A stretch of 64,000 bases of DNA from Acanthaster planci (Eukaryota; Echinodermata; Asteroidea; Valvatida; Acanthasteridae), in NCBI RefSeq assembly GCF_001949145.1, contig NW_019091510.1:597146-661145 (forward strand), read 5' to 3'. The first letter of the stretch is position 1, and each line of letters opens with the position of its first letter. The position numbers and the translations under genes are program-made. Under the pieces are notes generated by a model. It worked only from the letters and a program-made list of their open reading frames with translations. It had not been told where the DNA came from and searched no databases. Below, piece by piece: positions 42,879 through 55,800 of the stretch.

Positions 42879-45169
42879 CAAAAGACACACAACTTTCTCT
42901 TCTGAAGCTGATTTCGTGCTCTGAACGGAATAAGGCCTACGCCTCATATCAAAAGCTCATTTTATTTGTTATATGATTTCTTAATTTGTTCACCTGATCC
43001 TTGGTGTTTAGAACTGGTATTCGAGAACACTGTGGTGCTTGGAGGCGATGGGTCCGCGTACATTTTTTTCAACCACGACACTATTCGTACAAAATTAAAC
43101 GAGTTTGGAATATTTCAGACGCGTTCGGAAAATGTAGGAGCTCTTGCGCTTTTTTTCCATGTGACTGTTGCCGAATCCTTGAATCGAAATAAATCAGATT
43201 CATATATTACTTAACTAAACTCGAGTTGATACCGAAAATTTTGTTCTACGTCGTTGCCAATTCTATGAAGTGCGCCATCTCACGGTGGATTGTCAAACCG
43301 GTTTTGCCCTGTGAGTGTTCGGTACCTCCCCGCCCTGGAATCTTACTTTCATTCTAAAACTCGCAGTAGGCCGACAGAAGAGGCAAATGATGTCATTGAA
43401 TGCCAAAAAATATATATATTGATAAAAAAAATAAATAAAAAATATAAAAAATAAAAATAAAACAGACAGAGGAAATCCTGGTGTTTTCGGTGACAGGTTG
43501 CCAAAAAAGGGCACCATAACAAAAATTAAATACAATAAAAGTGTTAAAAAAATACACCCTATAATATTTCCACTGCAAAACACTACCACAAGTTACTTTA
43601 GTAACTAATATTTTCCTCTAATTTCTTGGGTGCTGGCTCCCTGAAAAATGAATTTTGAAATTTAATGAATTGGAAGAGAGTGACCTCGCATGCTTTGAGG
43701 TATAGAGAATGGAACAATGGGTTGAGTGCTCGTTCGATTTTGCTATCCCTTCTATCTGCTATTATTAATTCTTTGTGCGGCCTCGTTTGTGGAGGAAAAT
43801 CTGGATCAGCATTCTGTTTCTTTTTTTCACTGGTGTTGGGAGGTTAAACGAATGTTTCGACAATTTCTCATTGACAGTTTTTCTTTTCCCCAAATTGTAA
43901 CTGTTACAAAATACAGGATAAAGCATGAAAACATAAACTGTCGTCTATGGCACACATCTACTCCACTACAGTAATGAAGCAAGGTATTTTGGAGGGGAGT
44001 CACTTCGAATGAGGAATCAGACTCAGCCTAGAAAAAATTTTCAGCCTTGGAAGATTAATATGGGCTATGGATGTGATGATGTTGTATATTTTTTGTGTGA
44101 ATATTTATTCGTATTATATTCACGTGGATAACCACACTATCCCATTTTTGACAAAGCGTAGACTGTCTGAACTAGGCCGATATACATGATATGAACAAAA
44201 CTTTATGAGATTCTTTTTTAAAATTTCCATTACGTTTTGTTTCTTGATTTATTTTGTGGTCGTTCATCCCACAGCTCAAGCGCCATTTACAGGATAAATA
44301 GATGTGACAGTGAGGAAATCTTTGAAGAACTGATATTTATCGAGGAGGCACGAAAATTGAGGTTTGAAGAAACTGCCCTCCCACGGGACGTGCAACTCTG
44401 CAGTCTCTGTACTTTGGTAGCGATATGGCAGTTGATGGGAATTCTGACTTAAAAAAAATATCAACGTGCCAAGTAACAATCCAAGATAATACGTCAAACC
44501 GATGATTTAATTACGACCAACCCCGATCTTAAGCGCCATTATGATTCAATATACACGCACAATGCAAAGTGTTTTTAAAGATCTGGCAATGGTATAACGG
44601 GTCAAGGCGATGCATGGTAATTAACGTACTATTGGCACATCTTTATACTCTTCTTCAGTGTATATTAAAACTTTTTGACATCCTTTTTGGAGCATTTTGA
44701 AGTGTCCTTTTTTTAACGTATCAAATTGTCCAAGCTTTGATGAAAAACCGTGGGTGCTGTTTCTGTGATGTCAATTAGTGGAAGACACTGTTCAGCTTCT
44801 GTGTTTTTGTGTTCAGTTTCTGACCCAGGGATTTTCTCATTGGAAACATTTTCTGAGAAAACGTTGCTCGTTGACTTATTGGCAACTACCTACACACTAA
44901 TAACGAAGGAAAGAAAAGGAAATCAGTGAAGTGTCAAAAATTTCAGCAATTAGTTCAACACACATCAACATAACATAAAGATTTTCCTTTGGGGCGACAT
45001 CACAGTTTTTCTCATGAATAGGGAAATTGACATCAGCATAAAAAGCAAGGCACTGAAATTCTTTTTGAAATAGCACAATAAAATTGAAACTTTGAGCTAA
45101 AAATGAACATATTCAGGGTTGTACTTGTAGCATATTAATATAACTACATTGGAGTGACCTTCTAACTTT

Positions 45170-45856
45170 GGGGCCGTCCATAATTCTCATAATTTTCACG
45201 AGCGTACAAAAAGTAGACTTTTCAGTACCCCCTCCCCTTCCAAAGTGAACATCAATGGGCAAAAAAATGATGATGGATGGAGAGCTCCATTGGCCTTAAC
45301 GCCTATTGCCGAGGCACAATGATATATGTAAGTATTGGGGTTAGCAGAAATGTAAATTTCAAACAAAACATTGTTTAAAACAACACCTGAAAAGTCAAGG
45401 CTTGAAAAGCAGTGAATACTGCAGACAAGAACTTGCGTATGAAGGAAGCAGTGAGGAGTCAGCTTGCAACACCCGCGAAATTTGAAAGTGACCGCCGATT
45501 CCCACGTTGACGGATCATTATTTTTCACATTCAGAAAAAGCCTACACGAGGTCTTTTACCCCCTCCCGTACGGTTTATACACTCGTGAAAGTGAGGAAAA
45601 TTACTATGGACGGCCCAGTGGCGTAGCTAGGATTTTACTGGGGGGGGGACACAAGGGGGGCACCAGCATCATAGGGGGGCACCAGCATCATAGGGGGGCA
45701 CCAGCTTTCAGTGGTATGGTTATTTGGGGGGGGGAGTTTTTGTTAGCCTTGTTCAATATCCATTCATCCGTTTTTTTTTTGAAGGGGGGGGCACTTGGGG
45801 GCACTGGGAACCTGTGGGGGGCACGTGCCCCCCGGCTATGCCCCTGGGACGGCCCC
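45170..45856. mobile_element. TIR element interrupted by a hAT MITE
   Basis: The left end GGGGCCGTCCATAATTCTCA (45170) is mirrored by the right end ACTATGGACGG (45603-45613) and CCCC after the insertion (45853-45856). Arms continue with TTTTCACGAG / CTCGTGAAAG. The element was later hit near its right tip by the element at 45616-45846. Confidence 0.8.
45608..45854. mobile_element. hAT-type MITE with 8-bp TSD
   Basis: Body 45616-45846 (231 bp) starts CAGTGGCGTAGCTAGG and ends GGCTATGCCCCTG. It is flanked by GGACGGCC at 45608-45615 and 45847-45854. The interior is G-rich with a short GCACCAGCATCATAGGGGG direct repeat (45659-45700). The 8-bp duplication and CAG-terminus fit hAT. Confidence 0.85.
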
Positions 45857-46314
45857 TTAGTTAAGTAATAAAGGTTTGACTACAAATGCCTACGGGACAA
45901 AACAGAAAGTTTTAAACGTAAAAGATATAGACACTTGCAGATCAGATTTACAGATGGAAAAATTAAACAGACATTAATAAGTATTTGCATATTGTTGGGG
46001 ACAGTTTTTCGCTCACCCGGGAGGAGTCAACGGGAATGGATTTGCACAATTGTGAATGGAATGAGCCAACCTTCCCCCCTCAAGTTCCCGGACCCACTTA
46101 TCCTTCAAAAGGATAAAGAAAAGGAGAGACATGATGGGGGACTTCAACGGAACAACCAGTGGCTGACATACACTGATATCAAAATGAGAATTCTTGCGAT
46201 TGGTTTCGCTGTGTCCCGGCCCCTTTTCAGTGACAAAAGGATATTTCCATCAATCCATTCAGGATTTTTTAAAAGAATTTAGTCATGATCTTGAGTTATC
46301 GTTTATCAACGAAT

Positions 46315-46554
46315 TCACCAATGAATGACTAAGTAATCAATCATTGAACCAGAGAAGCCCAAATTCTGAAACTGCACTGCAAATTTGATAACTTGTCTGA
46401 TGAAAATAATCCGCAGGCTTTCGGTACCGCCGCGCCGCCTGACACTGTGATAGACCACTTCACAGTAAGGTTGACCTTCTTGGGATTCCCTGACGTCACT
46501 GGAAGTTTCTGACCTAAAAAATGTAGAGGTCATCTTCAAGCTGGTTCTCATCAC
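46315..46554 (-). CDS. candidate N-terminal TRPC4AP exon (doubtful)
   Basis: Open minus-strand frame next to the presumed shared promoter. It includes an ATG and the stretch VVYHSVRRRGGTESLRIIFI then RQVIKFAVQFQNLGFSG, which aligns ungapped but weakly with the vertebrate N-terminal segment ending SG just before IPQ. Against it: no good donor in the phase required by the 34269 acceptor, and similarity is low. Position is the main argument. Confidence 0.3.
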   Translation of the reverse strand: MMRTSLKMTSTFFRSETSSDVRESQEGQPYCEVVYHSVRRRGGTESLRIIFIRQVIKFAVQFQNLGFSGSMIDYLVIHW

Positions 46555-46773
46555 TACATTTCCTTCTTTATTACCGAAACCACAGTAGTACCAGCGGACT
46601 TGTCATTTACTCATATTCTAAACATGGCGGACCACTCCCACAAGTGCGCGTGAAGATCGCCTCCACTTCCTGATTCTGTCAACCTTTGCACTTCCAGTGG
46701 ATTAAAATAAAATTTCCCGCAAACCTGTCAAGGCACGTTCCTGAGAGTCCGTGCGGCTACTTTGGTGACCAAA
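46480..46773. promoter_or_regulatory. candidate bidirectional promoter, TRPC4AP / CARMIL
   Basis: Lies between the presumed 5' end of TRPC4AP (minus) and the CARMIL ATG at 46774 (plus). Contains a perfect CRE palindrome TGACGTCA (46491-46498) and AACATGGCGGAC (46621-46632), a YY1-like motif common at TATA-less promoters. Local CpG frequency is raised (46420-46440 and 46640-46760). Transcription start sites are not visible. Confidence 0.45.
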
Positions 46774-46810
46774 ATGAGCATCATGGAGACCATTTCGCCG
46801 GAACTTTCAG
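46774..46810 (+). CDS. CARMIL first coding exon
   Basis: ATG at 46774 in context gaccaaaATGa; donor GTGAGC at 46811. It encodes MSIMETISPELS plus one base. A second in-frame ATG lies at 46783. The start was chosen as the first ATG of an open frame that splices in phase to the next exon. Confidence 0.82.
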
Positions 46811-49800
46811 GTGAGCCATATTTCCAGTGTGTGGATGTTCAGCCAGTCAGTGGTCAGGTGGTTGTGTTGTGTGCTTTATGGTGGTACACGGTATAGTCTG
46901 ATAATTGAAGTTCGACCGTTGGTACAGCAATGGCGAAAGATTTCATACACATGGACATCACTTGAAACCGTGTGCACAAATCCTACAAGTATGTCATGTA
47001 TGAGACTGGTCTGATTTGATTTCCACAACACAAACACATGTAGACCTAGATACAGACAAAGGTGGAACACAGACAACTTGGCCTAAACTTTTAGTTTTAT
47101 TTTATAGGCCTATTTACGTGTTTGACAAGTTGACAGTAATCCTGGTATAAAAAAGATAACCAGTCACTTAGAAAAGCTGGGATAATCATAATAATACAAG
47201 CATGACAAAAAAGTTGAGAAAGCTTATTTCCATCGTGTCCATTGCGGTCGCAAAAAGTTTTGGTCTGAAGAATTCTGTGCATTTTTTTTTCAACATGTAA
47301 AAACTGAAGTAAGTGTTTCAATATTCTCTCCCAGTCTCTGTTATTTTGACTCCTCAGGACATACTATACATGTCTAATTGGTTGATATACACGCACCATT
47401 CTGGGAAAAATTGGCAATGTCCCAGTTGATTGAATTTGGGATAAGTTGATCATCCCTTACTCCATAGTGTGTAAAATCATTTTGTAATTGGAGGATTTTG
47501 CCCTGTTGTTACAGTGTAGGTAACCAAGGCCTTTTTTATCATGATTTGTTTGCAACAATATTCAGTGTTTATTGTATTATACACTAGTCAGTCTTCAGTG
47601 AAATTACTGAAGAATTGCCAGAAAAAGCACAATTCTGGGGCCCATTTCATAGAGCTGCTTAAACTTAAAATTTGCTTAAGTGCTAGTGGAGCGTTAGCAT
47701 TCGTCTTTTCCGATTTTGGATGGGATTGGTCATAATAATGCTCCACGACATTACATATAGTAATGGGACAACGGTTCTCAAAAATTCCAAAGACTCACCA
47801 AAAATACCTTTTTCACCAACTACTGGTTATCTTAAATGTTGAAGGAAACTTCTGGGTCCTTGTTCAAGCCATTTTGCTTTGCTTGTTTTGAAATTGAGTG
47901 TGTACTGCCAGTTGTAGCCCTATTACTATCATTCAAAGATAGTCTGAAAATCTTCATTTGAATTTGCTTTAACCAACAATAGTAAACAGTGTCTGAATGT
48001 TTGGTTTGATGTTGATAGACTCAGTGCTGAACTGTCTTGGGGAACGTTTCCACCATGGCCCCATGAAGATAGTGCGAATGGAGACAAAGGGGGAGAAACT
48101 GGACACCAAAATATTGGTGAGTCATCAGGCATACATGAAATCCTGGAAGGTGATAAAGAATGTCTAAATGTCCAATGGCTTTCCAAAGGGGGACTTGAAT
48201 TGGGAAGCTTAGGAGTTTTAAACTTTTGTTTCATGTAATTTTTAAAACCCTCAACAAGTGAATGCAGAACACCTGCTCGTACATGTTCATGTACATCTTA
48301 ATAACTGCATGTAAAGTCACTGAGGCACAAATTGGGGGGGGGGTTAGCAGAACGAGCTATTTGTGGCAGTAAATTGCGGTCTGAGACCTCTTCTCCAAGG
48401 ACAGGTGTCATGTGTCTCTGTAATGTCATCACATGAGTCATACCATATATGATGTTGCTGTTTATATGTTTTGTCCCTGATCATTTATGTTCTTGCATGT
48501 ACATGTATGTATGTATGTACCAATTTATACACAATAGCGCTTGACATAAAAGCAATGCATTTGAACCTTTATTGACGTTCAATGTTCCTTGATATACTCA
48601 AATTTTGTTATATAAATTTCATACATGTAGCAGTAATGTAGCAGGTTTCCTTTGAAAAGAAACGTGCAGATGTCTTCACTTGCTGCAGCTATGGAACAAT
48701 TAAGGCGACTGATTTCCTTTTTTTTCAATGTGTATCTATTTATGCAGTTTCATTAATGCATCCTTTGAAATCAGGCACACACTTGTTTGCCATAAAGGCA
48801 CAATTCTTCAAAATCTTCCACTTATGCAAGGATGGTTTTGGGATGATTGGGGAAGGTTAAGATTGCTACCCACAATTTTGTGAAACTCCTGGATGTCTGC
48901 GCTGCCCCATATTTAAGTCCTACCGGTACATCTGTCATATTGAAATACATGTAGTATACACATTTTGAAGTTGGCCAACTGGTTTTGGATGTTTCATTGT
49001 TCAATTGACACTTTCATTTGATCTAGCCAGCATGAGCTTGATTCCGGAAAAACAGTTACTCTGCTACACTTACTTGTATGTACATAAACATGTACACGTA
49101 CATGCACCTTGGGTACTGTAAACAAACTCCCTTCTGTTTTTATTATTATTATTTTAAATAGAAACCAAAATTGGATGCAGTTTGTTTTGTTTTATGTGTA
49201 AATGAAAATGAAAGCCAAATTCGCAGCCTTCATGAAATGTGGCAGAAGCAAGTTCTTGAAGGCTACTGGTGCACTCAAAACAGAAGCCAGAGCTTAAACA
49301 TTTCTCTAGAGTAATCTGCTGTGCAATGCATGCAGGCATGACAAATGTGTATCTGAGAAAAGTACAATGGGTCAAAGAACCTGTTTGACTGCAATTGTCC
49401 ATATCAATTACAGTGTCTCAATCCATGTCACTCAGAGAGATGCATTAACACTTGAATGTTACTGCACATGATACATGAATATGTATTTTTACCTCTGGAA
49501 TCCTCTGTGTGTGCATTAAAATGACATTTATGGGTACATACAGTGTATCATGTCAATTTAAAATTTAAACAATACAGCTACATGTCTTTTTCCAATAGAG
49601 ATACATATCGTATGCATACCTGTATGTAAATACACATGTATAAAAAAAGCCCCAATGTCAAAAAGAGATACACTGTACACATACATGTATGTACATACTA
49701 TTCTATACAGAGATACCTCTATTTGAAAGAGAAATACAGGTACATGTATATTTTCATTTAAGGATTAACCCTAACTGCCCAAAACCTGCCATACTCCAAC

Positions 49801-52800
49801 AGCAGGTTTTGTGAGGTTTTGGCAGGTATGGTACCGTACCTGAGGAANNNNNNNNNNNNNNNNNNNNNNNNNNNNNNNNNNNNNNNNNNNNNNNNNNNNN
49901 NNNNNNNNNNNNNNNNNNNNNNNNNNNNNNNNNNNNNNNNNNNNNNNNNNNNNNNNNNNNNNNNNNNNNNNNNNNNNNNNNNNNNNNNNNNNNNNNNNNN
50001 NNNNNNNNNNNNNNNNNNNNNNNNNNNNNNNNNNNNNNNNNNNNNNNNNNNNNNNNNNNNNNNNNNNNNNNNNNNNNNNNNNNNNNNNNNNNNNNNNNNN
50101 NNNNNNNNNNNNNNNNNNNNNNNNNNNNNNNNNNNNNNNNNNNNNNNNNNNNNNNNNNNNNNNNNNNNNNNNNNCAGGTTTGGTACAGTAACCTGCATGT
50201 ACATGTACAAGTACATAGACAAGTACATGAACCTGTTGGATTTTGTGAGGTTCTGTATGCTTTCTAGTGCAGGAGCCTAGGGGGTTAGGGTTAAATGTTA
50301 TGTTTGCAGACCATTCCCATATATGGTACAATGTACCATAGAAGGTTGTCAAACACCATTAGGGTGATCTCCAAACGGTGCCAGCTTCTCCTCCAAGGAG
50401 GAAATCTGTAGGATGCTGATGATGCTTCATCTACTGGCATGACTCTGGCCCGATCAGCGCAACAATTAAGAGCTTGTTTCGTTTTTGTGTTATCGGACAC
50501 GGATTTCCTGTGGCTACTGGCTGGTGAGCAAGTGCCCTTTGATAATGTAAATTGGGAAAGTACAATGTCAGCAACCTTGGAACATCCTAATTACACTGTC
50601 CATGTGTACACGTATCCATGTAAATTGGACATGTACATACATGTGCATGTACATGTATGTAATAGTATATGTTGTACACTGTAGGAGCTTTGATGATTTT
50701 ACAATCTACATGTATGTGTACAACACATATTCATCATGTGTAATTTCTCTTCGCAGAGGAAATCATAATGTTTATCATTTGGAAATCATTTTTTCTCAAA
50801 GGAATGTTGTATTAAAGTCTTTAAAAAAAGTTTCATTTTTGAAAAGAGAAAAGGGAAAAAGAAGAAATAGTTTTGCACATTTTATAGCCATTGCTTCACA
50901 CACGTACATACATGTACACCCACATGACTTCACAGCTGATTTAGTCTCTGTACATTTGGTACATACTGTATGTATATCATAAGTTATCATTTTGTATTGT
51001 CGTTTGGGACAGGAGGGAACAAGGAAGGGTGTAATAACAGGAAACTGTAAAGGGAAATGATTACACAAATGTGTACAACTTGAGTTAAGTTGTCTTGTTG
51101 GGTTGTGGTATTAAGTGACAAGTGGGGCCTGCGTAATCACATCTCAATCAGGAACTGTTAGACAGACCCTGGATCACATGCAACCACAGTATCATGTACA
51201 GAGTAAATAAGTACTGTACATGTACAGGCCTACCATTTCTTGAAGTGAGTGTTTTTGTTTCCTTGATCCTACAAGCCTATGTGCATTCTGCCACATACAC
51301 GTACATCATATACTCTGCTCAAAAAAGTCAAGGATCACTTTTTATTTTGTGTATACTTTTTATATGAGATATTTTACTGTTGTAAATGTGCATTTGATGT
51401 TTTGAAACATTTTTTAAAATTTTGTATTCCAATGAGAACACCATCAAGACAAACAAAAAATGAAAGAACTAGACCCACTCATTGCTTGGAAAAATTACAA
51501 GTTAGAAAAAAAGTGGTCTTTAACTATTTTTGACTAGTATAGTTATAATAGCAGAGTTTTCTGAATTTTAATGTTTATTCTTCATCAGTAATTTTGGTTT
51601 CTTTAAATGTATTGACATACATGTAAGAAACGAAATGAAATCAAAATAAAGTACGGTACAAAGTTATTCCATGTAGTTTCTTGTGAATTATTCAAGAATG
51701 CAAACTTAGTGTAACTTTTAATGGAATCCTTTTAAGTGAACAAAATTGTGACAACCATCTCAGGAAGAAACTCAGCAGTACATTTGCTAAATTTCTAGCT
51801 GTTTTTCTGTCTTGAATTTTTTTACTTGGTACTTCTTGGCAGTTTGTGACAGTACGAACGTACAATGTACATAGAGGTCAGTGAGCAAAGTGTTCTGGCA
51901 GGTATTATCAGTGATCGAATATTGAGTTTACAGTTTGAACAGAAAACCCCCCCAATGAAAACACATTATCACAGTGGGTACACTACTCCTGCATGTACGT
52001 ACATGTACATGTAATGTACACACCTACTGGTAATATCAGGTTATGGGGATTATTCATACATGTATGTTGAAAACATACATGTACATGTAGACAGGAAAGA
52101 GTTCTACCATATATTAGGACAATGCTTCACACCCTGTGCACAAAACCTCCTGAGACTGGTCTGAAAAATTCTAAGCATTTTAAAGCAAATGCTTTGAACA
52201 ATATTTCCCCTGCTATGAGTAATTATGACTTTTTTAGGACGGACATACACTCAAGTACATTTATTAACACAAGCATTCTCTACCAACTGTCCTCAATTTT
52301 GATCCACTAGCTGCCATACTGAAAGGGCACTAGACTGCAATATAAATATGTATGTACATGTTTGCCATTGAATCACTTCAACAACATATCGCTTTCTGAT
52401 GGTTAATCAAACCTCTGCAAGGGAAAATTAGTGATGTCTATACACTGTACATGTATATGGAACTTTCTCCCATAGACATGGGGTCCAAAAATATATTACG
52501 AGGACAAATTTTTGTCCTCACAACTGGTTCCCGACTTACCCACATGTAACAAAAGATATTGTCCCCTTAATGCATGACAAAATACTGTGACATTTAATGA
52601 TATCGTGATATACATGTATTTGAAGTGCATTAATTATGTCGTTACAAAGCAACGGCTTAACCCTAACTCCCTAGGGTGTGTGCAAAATCATATTAAAATT
52701 GGAGGATTCAGGGCTGTTTGGGTTTTAAGCTGGCATTTATTGGGAATACAAACAACTATACTGTAGTATGGGCCAATGTAAAGGTACAAGTCAATGCGGA

Positions 52801-55800
52801 AAAACTTCTGAACTTCAATATCATCATTTATCAATCTGTTTATTTTCAAATAAAAATTACTTATGTGATGGAATAATAGAAAGTGAAGATCAATTTTGTG
52901 AATGTTTTCAGGCAAGAATGATGTATAGAAATGACTCCTGGGTAATGACCGTGACAAAACACACCCCCTGTGAAACATTGTTTACAAGGGACTTCTGTTC
53001 AGACACTAAAACCGCAGCGGAGATGATAAAACTTCAGAAAAGGCTTTTACATGTACATGTACATGTAACTTGTGGGTTGGTGGCTGTTTAGGTTTCATCT
53101 CATGGGAGTCAAGATGCACAATTATGTCCTACAGATCCATAGTAAGTAACGATGCTTCCATGGCACTGGATGACTCGGAACCACAAAGAAGGGAGTGAAA
53201 CGTGGATAATTGGTGGTTTTCCTTTATAATCAAAAGGTTCTACAAACGTTCTGGACTTGTAGGCAAGAATGCGGCCGTATTGAAATTCCATACAAGTTTG
53301 CAGGTACACGTATTTCGGTATATAGATCATCAGTTGGGGGTGTTTGGCATTGGAAAAAAACAAACCACCATTGGGTAATGTCAAAATACATGTACTGGTA
53401 CTGGCCAAGCCTGCAGGAAAGGCCTAACGACATACATGTACATTGTACATGTACTGTCCATTCAAGTGTGGCATCACATCCTATTATACACAAACTCGGC
53501 AGATGGAACTGAAATCTTAGGGTTGCAGTCCACTTGTTAATAAACCAGCCTATATCATAATGCTAAATACCCTCACTCTCTCGATGTTTTCAAACACTCA
53601 TCAGAGTAAAGCTAAATGTCGTCTCTCGTTTTGTGTTCAATTTTTGAGAAGATACATGTAAACAGATGACCTTGGAAGAATTTTCTGTCCCAAGATGATC
53701 ATTATTCCTGAATGTGATAACGACACTGACTGCAGTTTTGAAAACTGGGGCGGGGGACAAATTTGTCCAAATTTTGGAGAAATACACGCTTACAGGCCTG
53801 GCCATATTTTCAGTCATGTGTTTTTTTATTTCATTTTTAAAAAATTCTCCAGTTCTTCACTATTGGCCACAAAACATTCTAATAACAGAAAACATGAGGG
53901 AAGGCCCCACAAGGACCTTGTGATTTAGTCAGTTGCAGGCTGTTTCTGGCCTAATCAGGGTAACTTCGATCAACAATCAGTGGTCAACTAGTGGTGGTTC
54001 ATGATGAACATGTACTTGTACCCAGCGCATGTGCAGTGATGTTCAAGTGGGAATGAACCTACATGTAGTCAACTGTTGTCAGGTTGTCAGGCCGAAGGGA
54101 ACAAAAGGTGGCCGCAGGAAGGGCAAAGAAGTAAAATGAAAAATGAAAGTGGTCGTTTACTAGCGACATGTACTGTTTTCCAGAATTTTTCTTATTACTC
54201 GTCCTCTCTGCACTTTGCTATTAAAAACCATTTATGGCAACCAATGATGCAACACAGCCTTGATAGGCTGGTCGTGAATACTTGACTAGTCCAACTATCT
54301 GATAGGCTGGTCGCGAATACTTGACTAGTCCAACTATCTGATAGGCTGGTCGCGAATACTTGACTAGTCCAACTATCTGATAAACTGGTCGCGAATACTT
54401 GACTAGTCCAACTATTGTCGATTAACTTGCATTCATTTAGAGTCAGTGGAAGTATGGTTAACTATGGTCCTTTATCAAACTTGCCCTAAGCCTTTTGTTA
54501 AACTTGAATAAGTCTAGTACTACATGTACACTGAGTTATCTGATTGCACATAAACAAAACAATTTGAATTCCCAGACTGAAGACATGCTACTCTACCCCG
54601 TGATTTAGGACAAGCTTTTACGTAGCGACCACCATATTTGGAAAGGACTGGTATTAGTGCAAGGCGTCTCTTACCAGTGTGTAACTAAGCAAAAGCTTGC
54701 CTGAAATCACAATCAGGTATACCGGTTGCAAAAATGTCCTTAGATGGAGGATTCTGCGGAAGCGTAAAAAATCTGTTTTCGAGATATCATTTTGTTCGGA
54801 ATAGTTCAACTGTTCCTGGAAATCTGGGGGAGTGTTGGTCACGTGGACATTGGGTGATACAGGACTCTTGATTAGAAGAGTAGTCAGATTAAATGGGTCT
54901 GGTATCTAGCCTGAGTCTTAATATACAGGGAGTTGAGCTAGTTTTGAATAACTCGCCGCGGTGAGATAGTAAGTCGCCGCAGCGAGATAGCAAGTCGCCA
55001 CGGCGAGATAGTATCTTGAAAAAATTTTTTTGTAAGTGACCCTCATACGCTTCCGTAGGATTCAAATTGTTGTATTCCCGTGAATTTTAAGAACTCGGTG
55101 TACCAGATTTTATTAAAATTTAACTTGCAAAAGGCTTATTACTGGACAGAAACCCTAGCTTGTCAGTGCAATGGGAATGTTCTGTATTGTAACCCGAAGT
55201 ACACGTACGTGTGAACGGATTTTACTGATGGCCTTGGAATGCTAGAATTGTGTTTCATTTAGTTTCTTTTCTTTCTGGTTGATTTCCTTCATGGACAGCT
55301 TCAGATTTATTTTGACAGTTTTTTACAGGTTTACTGATTTCCACTGTTATTCGTTTTCGTGTGACACATTTTACATGTACTTCATACCCAGGCTACCCTC
55401 TATTTCTCATGTACCAATTGGACACATGCACAGTGAAAGTGCATCTACATGTATAGCATACGTACATGCACATGCATGTGAACTTCCTTTAATAATAATT
55501 AGAACTCGTTAACAGTTACCAGGAAGTAGAGCACACTTACACACTCATCATGAACATGTACATGTACCATAAAGGTTCAAGAGTTTGTTATTGACCTACC
55601 CACTGATATAAAATTGTGCAGCTTTCCTTCCTCCACAAATGGACAATTTACATCATTTGTTTGTTGAATAATAAGGCCAATGTACACACAATAGACTAAA
55701 TGGCCCATTTTATCTTGTAAAAATAGGTACACATATGCAGAAGTGACAGTTACTTTGTGTTTGAGTGTATATCGTTTACTATACATGTATTGTACATGCA

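Larger units (their letters stand above)
34270..46314 (-). other. large TRPC4AP 5' intron / upstream region
   Basis: About 12 kb with no confidently identified exon. Contains a TTAA MITE (34520-35202), a TA-flanked MITE (36597-36745), a GC-rich island (37490-37735), a CAGTGGCGTAGC-family element (about 42700-42878), and a nested hAT insertion (45170-45856). A short upstream TRPC4AP exon may be hidden here. Confidence 0.55.
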
